Positions 1-8,683 of a stretch of DNA of 64,000 bases are shown here, piece after piece (positions within the stretch are counted from its first letter, which is position 1; each line of letters starts with the position of its first letter). The DNA is from Alteromonas oceanisediminis (lineage in GTDB: Bacteria; Pseudomonadota; Gammaproteobacteria; Enterobacterales; Alteromonadaceae). The notes under the pieces are model-generated. The model was not told the DNA's origin, ran no database searches, and was given only the letters and a program-made list of their open reading frames with translations. A program made the position numbers and the translations under genes. The stretch is taken from NCBI RefSeq assembly GCF_018474025.1, contig NZ_JAHCTA010000004.1, positions 186,001 to 250,000 on the forward strand. Reading direction: 5' to 3'.

Positions 1-527
1 CCGAAATACATCTGGTTCGATTCGGTGGTGTAACCGTAGTGTGCCTGGTTGTACAGAGGCATTCTGTGACCACGACGATCCATCCCGAGCACGCGTTGAC
101 CACCCCCAAGGACTTTTTCGTCAGGCTCTAGTTCAAAACGAAAGCCTCGCACAGTGTCGTGCTGAAAGAGTCCAATTTCTTCACTTAACAATGGCTCTCC
201 AGCAAATTCATAGGACAGTTTGAGCGGCTCGGCTTGCACCACGACGCGCAGATTGGGTAGCGTGAACGCCCACCCCGAATCTATTTTCTGGAGCGACGCA
301 CTCACGTTTTCATCAAGCGCGGGATCAATCGCGAATGAAGGTAACTGCTTTACATCATTCGGCTGATACCACACGCTGACACTTTGCGCAGTCAATGCCC
401 GCACTTCAACCTTACCTTCATCCGTCACAATGGTTAATGCATCGGCTCGATGCTCAACGCTTTGCACGATCGCCGCGTGTAAAGGTACCGACACGCACAA
501 TAACAGCCAACATAACGTCATTTTCAT
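1..527 (-). CDS. GH31-family alpha-glucosidase, N-terminal part (truncated by window edge)
   Basis: The gene starts at ATG 527 and runs off the left edge, so about 175 residues are visible. They begin with a short hydrophobic signal peptide (MKMTLCWLLLCVSVPLHA), which suggests a periplasmic or secreted protein. Around residues 130-175 lies a segment of the type VLGGGQRVLGMDRRG followed by LYNQAHYGYTTES. This matches the N-terminal beta-sandwich of GH31 enzymes, where a GLGE...NRRG...YNTD-like motif shapes the active-site entrance. Catalytic residues are not in the window. The start overlaps the stop of the upstream amylase gene by 4 bases (ATGA), so the two are probably translationally coupled. 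The likely role is release of glucose from maltodextrins made by the neighbouring GH13 enzymes. The GH31 call is by motif only. Confidence 0.75.
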   Translation of the reverse strand, partial: MKMTLCWLLLCVSVPLHAAIVQSVEHRADALTIVTDEGKVEVRALTAQSVSVWYQPNDVKQLPSFAIDPALDENVSASLQKIDSGWAFTLPNLRVVVQAEPLKLSYEFAGEPLLSEEIGLFQHDTVRGFRFELEPDEKVLGGGQRVLGMDRRGHRMPLYNQAHYGYTTESNQMYF

Positions 528-2491
528 TGGGCTAGCTCCAACACGACCGATTGCAATGGTACTAGCGTCAGCGACACACTACCTATACCCTCCGGGCTCA
601 CCGTCATCGTATACGGTGCTTCGGTGAGTAGATCCACCAGCTCATACTCCCCTGGGGGGAGAGACCATTGTTGTATCACTGCCTCTGGCACGACCAAGTC
701 AAACTGTTTGCGGGAAGAGGTAAATTGACTGGCGACCAACAGGCGCGCGTCATCCTGCCATCGCGCAAACGCAAAGGTTTTGTCGTCGTACTCACCTTGT
801 TGAGCCACATTGGCGCTATGCAAGCTCATGTAGTCTCCTTGCATAGCCGGATGCTGCGCTGAAATATTCATCACTTTGATGTAAAACTCGCGAAGTTGTC
901 GCTCGGTGTCGCTGAGTTGACCTCCATCGAATGCGCCATTGTTCATCCAGCGTTGATGAGCAGGTACGCCGGCATAGTCGAATATGGTTGTTCGACTCGG
1001 ATCGCCAAAGCCTGTTTCCTCACTGCCGTCTTCTCCAACGTCTTGGCCGAAGTACAACATGGTTGGCGAACGGCTGATCAGAGCGGAAACGACTAGCGCG
1101 GGTTTGCCCTTCTCGGCACTGCCAGCGAATTCTGGTGCCGCAATGCGCTGTTCATCATGATTTTCTAGAAAATGCAGCATATGAGCTTCAATATCCTGCA
1201 TTCGCGTTTGTGTTTCGGCCAATACAGATGCATCACCGTGCCCTTGCATCACAGCTTTTAGCCCATCATAAAACTCGACTTTATCGTACAAGTAATCCAT
1301 CTTGCCTAAGTGGATATAATCACGATACAAATGCGGCTGATAAACTTCTGCGAGCAGAAACGCGTTAGGTTTTTTCACTTTGATCGAGGCGTTAAGAAAT
1401 GACCAAAACTCAACCGGTACCATCTCGGCCATGTCATATCGGAAGCCGTCGACGCCGCGGTCAAGCCAGTAGTGCACGATATCGTGAAATTTATACCAGC
1501 TATCTGGCAATGATTTGTCTTGCCAGAAAGCGTGATGTTCGGCAAATCCTTTATCTGCGTAGCCGTCCGGCAGGGTTGGAAAATCGTAACTGCCATCTGG
1601 CCGAACACCATAATTGACTTTGACGGTTTCATACCAATCGTTCGCGCTTGGCTGCGCGGCACGCGCACCGTTACCAGTCCATTTGGCAGGATTTTCGTCA
1701 AACTGCCCATCCGCTAACGGATGCGGATCACCACCCAGTGGCTGATAATTATTTTCAGGCTGAGGAACGACAAAAGGTTGCCCCACCACATAGTAAAAAT
1801 TGTTGTTTCGCGCATATTCAACGCGTGTATCATCTCCTTGACCAAAGTCTTTTACCCCCTCCGGCGCGGCCAAAGACTGATAATCTCGTGCCACGTGATT
1901 GGGCACGATATCAATGATGACCTGCATTCCGGCTGCGTGAGTGCGCTCAATGAGCGCATCAAACTCTGCCAGTCGATTTGCTGGATCAACGGCCAGATCC
2001 GGGTTCACCGAATAGTAATCTTTCACCGCATAAGGCGAGCCTGCACGGCCTTTAACCACATCGGGATCGTCATTACTGATGCCATACGCCGTATAGTCAT
2101 TGATCACGGCGTGGTGTGGCACACCTGTATACCAGATATGGGTGGTACCCAACGCTTTGATGCCAGACAGCGCCGCAGGCGTGAAATCGTTAAACTTGCC
2201 GACACCGTTTTGTTCAATCGTTCCCCATGGCGTGTTGGTCGTATTGGTATTGCCAAACAATCGCGTGAAAACCTGATAGACGACGGGTTTCCCCTGCACG
2301 GCCTGAGTTTTCGACGCCATTGGCTTTTCTCCCTCGCCATGAGGCGATTGCTGACTATTGGAACTATCGGTGGCGTTTGATGTGGCGCCTGTACAGGCAG
2401 ATAGCATGCTCACTAATGCTGCGACGCACGCATAACGGCGCACCGAACTTGCGAAGAAAGTGTGATGGAAAATCATATCAGGATTGGTCAT
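524..2491 (-). CDS. Lipoprotein GH13 alpha-amylase family enzyme
   Basis: The product is a 655-residue glycoside hydrolase of clan GH-H, probably an outer-membrane or periplasmic lipoprotein, since the N-terminus ends in the lipobox LSAC at about residue 33. The (beta/alpha)8 barrel shows the usual conserved regions. These are IIDIVPNH (region I, about residue 190), DGFRYDMAEM with the nucleophile Asp (about 350), LLAEVYQP with the acid/base Glu (about 380), and FLENHDEQR with the third carboxylate (about 442). It should cleave internal alpha-1,4 links of starch or maltodextrin. A start at ATG 2491 is used because a weak GAG lies upstream; ATG 2476 is possible. It is the first gene of a unit that continues into the GH31 gene, and it sits behind a palindromic operator at 2557-2570. 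Confidence 0.88.
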   Translation of the reverse strand: MTNPDMIFHHTFFASSVRRYACVAALVSMLSACTGATSNATDSSNSQQSPHGEGEKPMASKTQAVQGKPVVYQVFTRLFGNTNTTNTPWGTIEQNGVGKFNDFTPAALSGIKALGTTHIWYTGVPHHAVINDYTAYGISNDDPDVVKGRAGSPYAVKDYYSVNPDLAVDPANRLAEFDALIERTHAAGMQVIIDIVPNHVARDYQSLAAPEGVKDFGQGDDTRVEYARNNNFYYVVGQPFVVPQPENNYQPLGGDPHPLADGQFDENPAKWTGNGARAAQPSANDWYETVKVNYGVRPDGSYDFPTLPDGYADKGFAEHHAFWQDKSLPDSWYKFHDIVHYWLDRGVDGFRYDMAEMVPVEFWSFLNASIKVKKPNAFLLAEVYQPHLYRDYIHLGKMDYLYDKVEFYDGLKAVMQGHGDASVLAETQTRMQDIEAHMLHFLENHDEQRIAAPEFAGSAEKGKPALVVSALISRSPTMLYFGQDVGEDGSEETGFGDPSRTTIFDYAGVPAHQRWMNNGAFDGGQLSDTERQLREFYIKVMNISAQHPAMQGDYMSLHSANVAQQGEYDDKTFAFARWQDDARLLVASQFTSSRKQFDLVVPEAVIQQWSLPPGEYELVDLLTEAPYTMTVSPEGIGSVSLTLVPLQSVVLELAQ

Positions 2492-2556
2492 TGGCGACTC
2501 ATGGATGACAAAGTTAGTGGGCCTAGCATACCCGTTAATGAATTGTTAACTCAATC

Positions 2557-2570
2557 TGCATACGTATGTA
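2557..2570. promoter_or_regulatory. Palindromic operator (LacI-type), upstream of amylase/GH31 unit
   Basis: The site reads TGCATACGTATGTA, with a perfect ATACGTAT core. The same core in nearly the same 14 bases recurs at 21484-21497 and 27648-27661, each time upstream of a starch-locus gene. The central CG in a palindrome is typical of LacI-family operators. It lies 66 bases upstream of the amylase start. That a maltose-type regulator binds here is inferred. Confidence 0.65.
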
Positions 2571-2627
2571 CTCATGACAGACTAGACGGTATCTGTTCAA
2601 CCTTTTTGGTATGCAGCGAGTTATCGA

Positions 2628-2780
2628 TCAAAATAACGTGTATATAAAGGCTGCGAGCGAAGACTGCTGGGTAGCGATAACAATACCGCCCAAAAGTGCC
2701 AGGATCACAACGATAGGCAACAACCACATTTTCTTACGCACACGCAAAAACGACCAAAGATCGTGCAAAAATTCGAACAT
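2628..2780 (-). CDS. DUF5989 / SxtK-like small membrane protein
   Basis: This is a 50-residue peptide beginning MFEFLHDLWSFLRVRKK and ending SSLAAFIYTLF. It has a short basic amphipathic start (FLRVRKK), one strongly hydrophobic segment (residues 19-37, LLPIVVILALLGGIVIA) and a conserved-looking FIYTLF tail. This is the DUF5989 pattern. Peptides of this size accompany SxtJ and O-carbamoyltransferases, as with SxtK in saxitoxin clusters. The gene starts one base after the stop of the SxtJ-like gene, so it is the third gene of a tight three-gene operon. It is short and easily missed by gene callers. Its function is unknown. I suggest a membrane subunit that helps position the carbamoyltransferase, which is inference. 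Confidence 0.85.
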   Translation of the reverse strand: MFEFLHDLWSFLRVRKKMWLLPIVVILALLGGIVIATQQSSLAAFIYTLF

Positions 2781-2781
2781 G

Positions 2782-3213
2782 TTAAAAAGGTTCCTTCAAG
2801 TTTTCTGCAGTGGGCGATTGTGTACGGTCAATCCAGTAGCTTTCCGCTGACGGGTCAAGTTTTCGATGATAACCGAGTTTGTTCAACCCACGTAAGATCA
2901 AACCGATAGGCATGATCAGTAAAAAAAACGCAATACCCAAAATGATGACGGTATTCGTCCACCCGAGCAGACTGGCAATGATCATCCAGACCACATACAG
3001 AGGATACAACGCAATGGGCACAACAAACGCACTGAGGAGGAGTGTCACACTCACATACCACGGCCAAAGTGGATACGCCTGATCAAACAACCACGGCAAC
3101 AGTAATGCGAAAAATAGCGGGAACGCTATCGCCATTTGCCATGCGAACTGGCGCAGTGCAGCGCTATCGTGCTTTTCGGCCATCGGTAACATTATTGTGT
3201 TAAGCGGTTTCAC
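2782..3213 (-). CDS. SxtJ-family membrane protein
   Basis: This is a 143-residue integral membrane protein with an N-terminal cytosolic stretch and three or four hydrophobic segments (about residues 27-45, 50-82 and 87-107). The tail is polar and contains GLNKLGYHRKLDPSAESYW. The pattern matches the SxtJ family, named after the saxitoxin cluster, whose members sit next to carbamoyltransferases. The start is the GTG at 3213, five bases past the stop of the carbamoyltransferase gene, with AAGGA nine bases upstream inside that gene's last codons. ATG codons 8 and 12 are alternatives. No catalytic residues are known for the family. It probably forms a membrane complex with the adjacent DUF5989 peptide and the carbamoyltransferase. 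Confidence 0.85.
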   Translation of the reverse strand: MKPLNTIMLPMAEKHDSAALRQFAWQMAIAFPLFFALLLPWLFDQAYPLWPWYVSVTLLLSAFVVPIALYPLYVVWMIIASLLGWTNTVIILGIAFFLLIMPIGLILRGLNKLGYHRKLDPSAESYWIDRTQSPTAENLKEPF

Positions 3214-3218
3214 TGCAC

Positions 3219-5072
3219 CTAATCCTTATCAAAAGTCACACGACGAGCACGTTGGATCGCCTCTGTGCATTGAGATGATTTTTCTAATAACCAGTTGCCC
3301 ATCACGAGTATATCCATGTCGGTGGCCAGAAATCCCCGTATTGCGTCTTTAGGCGTGCAAACCGGTGGTTCTCCACGCACATTGAATGAAGTGTTGATTA
3401 ACACGGCCGTGCCTGTTTTTTGTTTGAATGCACTGAGTAACGCATGTAACCGAGGGTTTATGTGCTGTTCCACGGTTTGCAGGCGGGCGGAAAAATCGAT
3501 ATGCGTAATGGCGGGCAAATAGGAGCGGCGCTGGTTGACGCGTTCCAAATGGTTTTTCTGGCTCTGCTGCGGAGGAACCGCACAGCGCAGTTCAGATTTC
3601 ACTGGGGCCGTCATCAGCATGTAGGGGCTTACCCCCTCAAAATCAAAATAATCAAGGCAGTCTTCCGCCAGAACGATTGGTGCAAACGGTCTGAATGATT
3701 CACGCTGTTTAATCGCTACATTCATTTTGCGTTGCATCGAGTCGCTGCGAGCATCACCAAGAATTGACCGATTCCCTAGCGCTCGCGGACCAAACTCCAT
3801 ACGCCCCTGAAACCAGCCGACGACACACTCCTGAGTCAGAGCCAAGACGACTCGTTCTCGCACTGCCTGTTCGGTTAGGTGAACAGCCGGTAGCTGTTGT
3901 TCGTGAATAGCCTGCGCGATATCTTCATCGCTATAGGCCGGCCCTAACTGCGCCCCTTGCATAGCGTCATTGTCCGTCAGGTAATGTGTATTACGCGGTT
4001 TGTCATTAGCGCTATACCATGCACAGAGCGCCGCACCTAACGCGCCGCCCGCATCACCTGACGCAGGCTGAACCCAAATCTTATCAAACCCCGTGTGCGC
4101 GACGATTTTTGCATTCGCGACGCAATTCAGGGCGACACCGCCAGCCAAGCATAAATGTCGACTGCCGGTTAATTGATGCGCATGCTGTGCAACTTTTATG
4201 ACGATTTCTTCAGTCACCTGTTGAATAGAGCTGGCCATGTCACAATAAAACGCGTTCGGTGTCGCATCAGCGGTTAACGCCGGTGCACCAAATAGTTTAG
4301 CAAATGCGTTATTGGTCATCACACTACCCACGGCAAAATCAAAATAGCGCATATTCAGGCGATAACTGCCGTCTGGCTTTACGTCAATTAAATGCTGATA
4401 GATGGTTTCTACGAAGCGTGGGGTGCCATAAGGCGCTAGCCCCATTAGCTTATACTCACCAGCGTTAACACGAAAGCCACAATAATAGGTAAACGCTGAG
4501 TACAGTAATCCCAGAGAGTGTGGAAAATGCAGCTCTTGCCGGATAGTTAATGTGTTCCCTTTTCCATGCCACAGGCTACTGGTGGCCCACTCCCCAACCC
4601 CATCCATACAAACAACGGCTGCCTCTTCAAACGGGCTGGGGTAAAATGCTGAGGCGGCGTGCGACTGATGATGCTCAGTAAACAGTAGCGGTGGGATCTG
4701 ACTAGCCGATTTTTCTGGCAACAGCACCTTAAGTTCGCGCCGAAGCACACTTTTTAAATAAAGCTTTTCTTTGAGCCAGACGGGCATGGCACGCACAAAG
4801 GACAAAAAGCCCTTGGGTGCGTGCGCTAGGTATGTTTCCAGTAGGCGTTCGAATTTAAGCAACGGCTTGTCGTAGAACACCACTGAATCGATTTCGGCTA
4901 TCGTCAAGCCTGCCTCGCTCAAACAATATTTCACCGCATCGATGGGGAAACGCGGATCATGTTTGCGCCTTGAGAACCTTTCTTGCTGCGCTGCGGCAAT
5001 GATCACGCCGTCGACCACGACACACGCAGCACTGTCATGATAATAGGCTGATATCCCCAAAATGGCGGTCAT
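3219..5072 (-). CDS. NodU/SxtI-type carbamoyltransferase
   Basis: This 617-residue enzyme belongs to the carbamoyltransferase family of NodU, TobZ, CmcH and SxtI. Those proteins make carbamoyl-AMP from carbamoyl phosphate and ATP, then move the carbamoyl group onto a hydroxyl of a sugar or small molecule. The N-terminal Kae1-like domain starts ILGISAYYHDSAACV and contains HHQSHAASAF at about residue 137 (metal and carbamoyl-phosphate site) and an MDGVGEW motif. The C-terminal domain has GRMEFGPRALGNRSIL at about 424 and INTSFNVRGEPPV at about 562. The start at ATG 5072 is preferred over ATG 5087 because GAGAAG lies just before it. The sxtJ-like and DUF5989 genes follow with 5 and 1 base gaps. 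The divergent SGNH genes suggest a shared glycan or lipid substrate, which is not identified. Confidence 0.92.
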   Translation of the reverse strand: MTAILGISAYYHDSAACVVVDGVIIAAAQQERFSRRKHDPRFPIDAVKYCLSEAGLTIAEIDSVVFYDKPLLKFERLLETYLAHAPKGFLSFVRAMPVWLKEKLYLKSVLRRELKVLLPEKSASQIPPLLFTEHHQSHAASAFYPSPFEEAAVVCMDGVGEWATSSLWHGKGNTLTIRQELHFPHSLGLLYSAFTYYCGFRVNAGEYKLMGLAPYGTPRFVETIYQHLIDVKPDGSYRLNMRYFDFAVGSVMTNNAFAKLFGAPALTADATPNAFYCDMASSIQQVTEEIVIKVAQHAHQLTGSRHLCLAGGVALNCVANAKIVAHTGFDKIWVQPASGDAGGALGAALCAWYSANDKPRNTHYLTDNDAMQGAQLGPAYSDEDIAQAIHEQQLPAVHLTEQAVRERVVLALTQECVVGWFQGRMEFGPRALGNRSILGDARSDSMQRKMNVAIKQRESFRPFAPIVLAEDCLDYFDFEGVSPYMLMTAPVKSELRCAVPPQQSQKNHLERVNQRRSYLPAITHIDFSARLQTVEQHINPRLHALLSAFKQKTGTAVLINTSFNVRGEPPVCTPKDAIRGFLATDMDILVMGNWLLEKSSQCTEAIQRARRVTFDKD

Positions 5073-5202
5073 TTTTATTCTTCTCATTCGACGAGGCGAT
5101 GGTGGATACGCGAATCATGACCCATCGTCTGTTGTTATTCAATCTTATCCAGATTACTCTTTTAGCCTATGGAAGCCTGTATACATCGTTGAGAGCCACA
5201 CT

Positions 5203-6933
5203 TTGCCGGGTAGCACTTTAAACAAAAAGCCACTTTTTTATATGATCGCACTGCTGATCCCTGTTGGCTTTTTAGCACTGATAGAAGGTGGGCTGAGATT
5301 GGTGGGGTACGGCGAAACCATTCCCTTATTTATCCCCTCGGACCAACCAGGGTGGTTACAACCAAACCCGCATATTATTCAGCGCTACTTCCATTCAACC
5401 GACGCAGCACCCAGCGTCAGCCCAGATACATTTCTCTTTCAAGCCGAGAAGCCAGAGCAAACGCTGCGTCTGGTACTCATGGGCGGATCCACAGCGGCAG
5501 GGTTTCCTTACGGACGGTTTGGTTCCCCAGCGGGCATGCTTCAACAGCGTTTCAAGTACTTGTATCCAGAGCATGATATCGAAGTTATTTCAGTGGCCAT
5601 GGCAAGTATCAACTCCTATGCATTGCGTGATTTTACTGATGAAGTCATCGCTATCCAACCCGACGCCGTGCTGGTTTACGCCGGTCACAACGAATATCTG
5701 GGGATCATGGGGGTGGGCTCAGTATACGCCAGCAAGGGCGGCCATTGGGCTAATATTGCCTATCTTAAGTTGCAGAATGTGCGCTTGTTTCAGCTGATGC
5801 AATCACTGGTAAGCGCGTTTAAAGACGAAGCCCCGACACATCGATCGCAACGCACGGTAATGGCAACCGTGGCCAAAGAGAAAAATATACCGATGGGTTC
5901 AGCGCTTTACTATGCGGGATTAGCGCAGTTTGAAAGCAATTTAACGGCAATATTGAGTCATTTTAACGATGCAGATGTACCGGTTGTCGTCAGTACCATC
6001 GCCGCCAACGAAAAAGACCAAGCTCCCTTCGAGTCTTATCCCATCGACAACGAGAATCAATCGGCTGACTTTGCATTTGCCCAAGCTCAGTTAGCCTTCT
6101 CACGCGGAAATGTCGCACAGGCAAAACGCCATTTTGTGCGTGCATCGGATTTGGACCTGTTGCGCTTTCGTGCCCCGAGCGAATTTAATCACATCATCAA
6201 ACGCCAAGCCGATCAACACGGCGCCGCGGTAGCCGACAGTTATGCGCTCTTTTCGAACGAAATTTCGCATAACATCATCGATAAAACGCTCATGCTAGAG
6301 CATTTACACCCTACCGCCAGAGGGTATTTCCTATTAGCTAATAGCTTTGCCGACGCGATCGAAGATGCTCAAATACTACCAGACCTGCCACCCCGCCCAG
6401 TCGATTTAAACACGTTATGGAGTGATACTCCTTTGACTGAAGTCGATCATGCGCTTGCACAGTACAAAGTCGCGCAGTTAACCGCTGACTACCCGTTTCA
6501 AACCCAACCCACAGGTTACACCATGCCTGCACCGACGTCAGTGTTCGAATCATTGGCACAACAGCGACTGAATGGTGAAAATTGGCTTACGCAACAGCAG
6601 CATTTACTGGCGCTGTATCAGCGTCAACAACGCAGTGATGACGCGGCTAAAGTGGCAGGCCTTCTCTTTGATGCTTTAAAAAACAATCGTCAGGCAGCGA
6701 TTGTTGCAAGCAAATTGTATTTACGCAGCCAGCAATGGCCACAGGCACATTATTACGCTCGCAAGGCCGTTGAACTGGCACCAGATGATATTGCAGCGCG
6801 GCTCACGTACGCTGAAGCATTATTTCGCAACAATCGGGTAAGTGACTCAAAGCAACAGCTAGAAACCGTACTCGCCCGCGATCCGGATAATGTCAACGCG
6901 AAACGCTATCTCAACCGGTTAACATCAAACTAA
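5203..6933 (+). CDS. Membrane-anchored SGNH hydrolase with C-terminal TPR repeats (paralogue 1)
   Basis: A hydrophobic anchor near the N-terminus (IALLIPVGFLALIEGGLRLVGYG) is followed by an SGNH/GDSL hydrolase fold. Block I is LMGGSTAAG with the nucleophile Ser (about residue 92). Block III is AGHNEYLG with the Asn (about 162), and block V is LEHLHPT with the catalytic His (about 366). The last 100 residues look like TPR helices (YARKAVELAPDD, LETVLARDPDNVNAK). The reading frame is open from ATG 5062, but that would overlap the divergent gene. TTG 5203, with GAGAG eight bases upstream, gives 576 residues and lines up with the 579-residue paralogue next door. The substrate is unknown. By family it would be an esterase or O-acyl-transfer enzyme acting at the outer face of the inner membrane. 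Confidence 0.8.
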   Translation: MPGSTLNKKPLFYMIALLIPVGFLALIEGGLRLVGYGETIPLFIPSDQPGWLQPNPHIIQRYFHSTDAAPSVSPDTFLFQAEKPEQTLRLVLMGGSTAAGFPYGRFGSPAGMLQQRFKYLYPEHDIEVISVAMASINSYALRDFTDEVIAIQPDAVLVYAGHNEYLGIMGVGSVYASKGGHWANIAYLKLQNVRLFQLMQSLVSAFKDEAPTHRSQRTVMATVAKEKNIPMGSALYYAGLAQFESNLTAILSHFNDADVPVVVSTIAANEKDQAPFESYPIDNENQSADFAFAQAQLAFSRGNVAQAKRHFVRASDLDLLRFRAPSEFNHIIKRQADQHGAAVADSYALFSNEISHNIIDKTLMLEHLHPTARGYFLLANSFADAIEDAQILPDLPPRPVDLNTLWSDTPLTEVDHALAQYKVAQLTADYPFQTQPTGYTMPAPTSVFESLAQQRLNGENWLTQQQHLLALYQRQQRSDDAAKVAGLLFDALKNNRQAAIVASKLYLRSQQWPQAHYYARKAVELAPDDIAARLTYAEALFRNNRVSDSKQQLETVLARDPDNVNAKRYLNRLTSN

Positions 6934-6934
6934 T

Positions 6935-8674
6935 ATGCATCATCGGGCCCAACAACGTTTATTCACCCTGATCATGCTGCTCGTGCCGTTGTTGTTTTTT
7001 GCCCTGCTTGAAGGCGGCCTTCGACTGGTTGGGTATGGTGATGAGCGAGATTTATTTATTGAAAATCCCGTCCATCCCAATTATTTGTTGCCCGAACCAC
7101 ACGTGATTAAGCGGTATTTCCCACGACACGGGAATGCGTCAGGTTCAGCACCTGCCGTCTCGCTGGAAGCGAACTTCTTTCTCAAAGAGAAACCCCCGAA
7201 TGGGCTGCGTTTATTTGTGCAGGGTGGTTCAACCGCAGCCGGTTATCCCTACGGGTTGGGTGCCTCCTTGGCAGGTATGCTCGATAATCGGTTGCGCCTG
7301 AGTTATCCAAGTCAGCACGTAGAAGTGATCAACACTGCGCTATCGGCAGTCAATTCATTTACGCTTTTAGATTTCAGCGCAGACATTATTCAACAGCAAC
7401 CGGACGCGGTTCTGATCTATGCGGGTCACAATGAATATTTAGGTATCCTTGGTGTTGGCTCTCAACACCAAATAGCGTCCCACTATTGGTTGACCCGCAC
7501 ATTATTGTGGCTCAAAGACTTTCGCTTGTATCAATGGATTGAAAACACCGCTACTCGTTTTACCCACGGACAACACAGCACAGGAAATGTTGCAGCTGAT
7601 AGCCGTCGCAGCGTGATGTCACAAGTCGCCAAGAACAAAAATATCGCGCTTGACTCGGCGGTTTTCTCAGCCGGAGTTGAACAATTTGAACGCAATATGA
7701 CGGCGCTGCTCGAACGCTATCACAGGGCAAATATTCCCGTGTACATTGCCACCATAGCCAGCAATGAAAAAGACCATTCACCCTTTGAATCCACCGCAGT
7801 TCCAGCGAATTTTGCAAAAGAATTAAGGCAAAGCGATTCTGGTGAGAGGTTAAAAGCACTTGCACGACGATACTCGGGTGCGCACAGTGCAGAGCTTCAT
7901 TTTACACTCGCCCAGGCATTGTTCAGCGCACAATTGCCCGAGCTGGCTAAGCATCACTATAGGCAGGCAAAAGAGCATGACCTACTCCGCTTTCGTGCGC
8001 CTGAGGCAATCAATCAGGTCATCAGAAGACTGGCGCGGCGTGAGGGCGTGTATTTGGTTGATACACAACATGCGCTGGCGCAGCGAAGCGAGCACAACGT
8101 GATCGGCAATAACCTCATGCTTGAACACTTGCACCCCAATTTACAGGGCTATTTCGTCATCGCTAATACGTTTTACGAAGCCATTGCCGGGAACCCTGTG
8201 TTTAAACCAGAGCGCTGGGTGGATATAAACCGAGCGTGGCGAGCACGCTCTGTTCTGCCTTCAGAAGAGTATTACGGGTATGCCAGCGTGCAAACCTTGA
8301 AATCTGATTACCCATTTACTGACAGCCCACAGCCGGTCACTCTGGCTCCACCGGGAGACTGGCAGCAAGCTTTGGGAAAGCAACGCTTTGAAGGGGCGAT
8401 TGACTGGCTTGGCATGGCTCGTAAGGCAGCACTTGGCTATGAGCAGCGTGGCAATACCTTTATGCAAATTAAGTCATTGATGCTGATTGCCGATGCGCTG
8501 CCCCATGATCCACAAGCTAACCTAAGCGCTGGTGAAAAACTTTACTCAGAACAGCGTTTCACTGAAGCGTTATACTATCTTGAGCGAGCGCAACGCGCTG
8601 GCACTATGGGCGAGCGATTAGAGCGTCAAATTGACTTTGCCCGGCATCAAAGTCAGCGAACATCTACCGATTAA
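6935..8674 (+). CDS. Membrane-anchored SGNH hydrolase (paralogue 2)
   Basis: This 579-residue protein is a tandem paralogue of the gene before it, starting one base after its stop. It has the same anchor followed by GGLRLVGYGDE, the same block I (VQGGSTAAGYPYG, about residue 95), block III (AGHNEYLGILGVGS, about 163) and block V (LEHLHPN, about 397). It also shares the internal NEKDHSPFES segment. The C-terminus is helical, with only weak TPR character. The duplication with retained catalytic residues suggests two enzymes with different acceptors, or a heterodimer. It is followed after nine bases by an mscS-like gene, so it may be co-transcribed with it. The exact reaction is not known. Confidence 0.8.
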   Translation: MHHRAQQRLFTLIMLLVPLLFFALLEGGLRLVGYGDERDLFIENPVHPNYLLPEPHVIKRYFPRHGNASGSAPAVSLEANFFLKEKPPNGLRLFVQGGSTAAGYPYGLGASLAGMLDNRLRLSYPSQHVEVINTALSAVNSFTLLDFSADIIQQQPDAVLIYAGHNEYLGILGVGSQHQIASHYWLTRTLLWLKDFRLYQWIENTATRFTHGQHSTGNVAADSRRSVMSQVAKNKNIALDSAVFSAGVEQFERNMTALLERYHRANIPVYIATIASNEKDHSPFESTAVPANFAKELRQSDSGERLKALARRYSGAHSAELHFTLAQALFSAQLPELAKHHYRQAKEHDLLRFRAPEAINQVIRRLARREGVYLVDTQHALAQRSEHNVIGNNLMLEHLHPNLQGYFVIANTFYEAIAGNPVFKPERWVDINRAWRARSVLPSEEYYGYASVQTLKSDYPFTDSPQPVTLAPPGDWQQALGKQRFEGAIDWLGMARKAALGYEQRGNTFMQIKSLMLIADALPHDPQANLSAGEKLYSEQRFTEALYYLERAQRAGTMGERLERQIDFARHQSQRTSTD

Positions 8675-8683
8675 GGAGCGGCC

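Noticed and set aside
1721-2380. A 219-residue plus-strand open frame opposite the first amylase gene
   Set aside because: It lies wholly inside a clear GH13 gene, has an unusual Arg/Ile-rich composition and no recognisable motif. It is a shadow frame.
2628-5072. Saxitoxin or antibiotic biosynthesis cluster, because of the SxtI/J/K resemblance
   Set aside because: Only the carbamoylation part is present. No polyketide, amidinotransferase or other toxin-type genes are nearby.
5062-5202. The extended N-terminus of SGNH protein 1 from ATG 5062
   Set aside because: It would overlap the divergent carbamoyltransferase start, adds a non-conserved stretch and makes the protein longer than its paralogue. 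TTG 5203 fits better.
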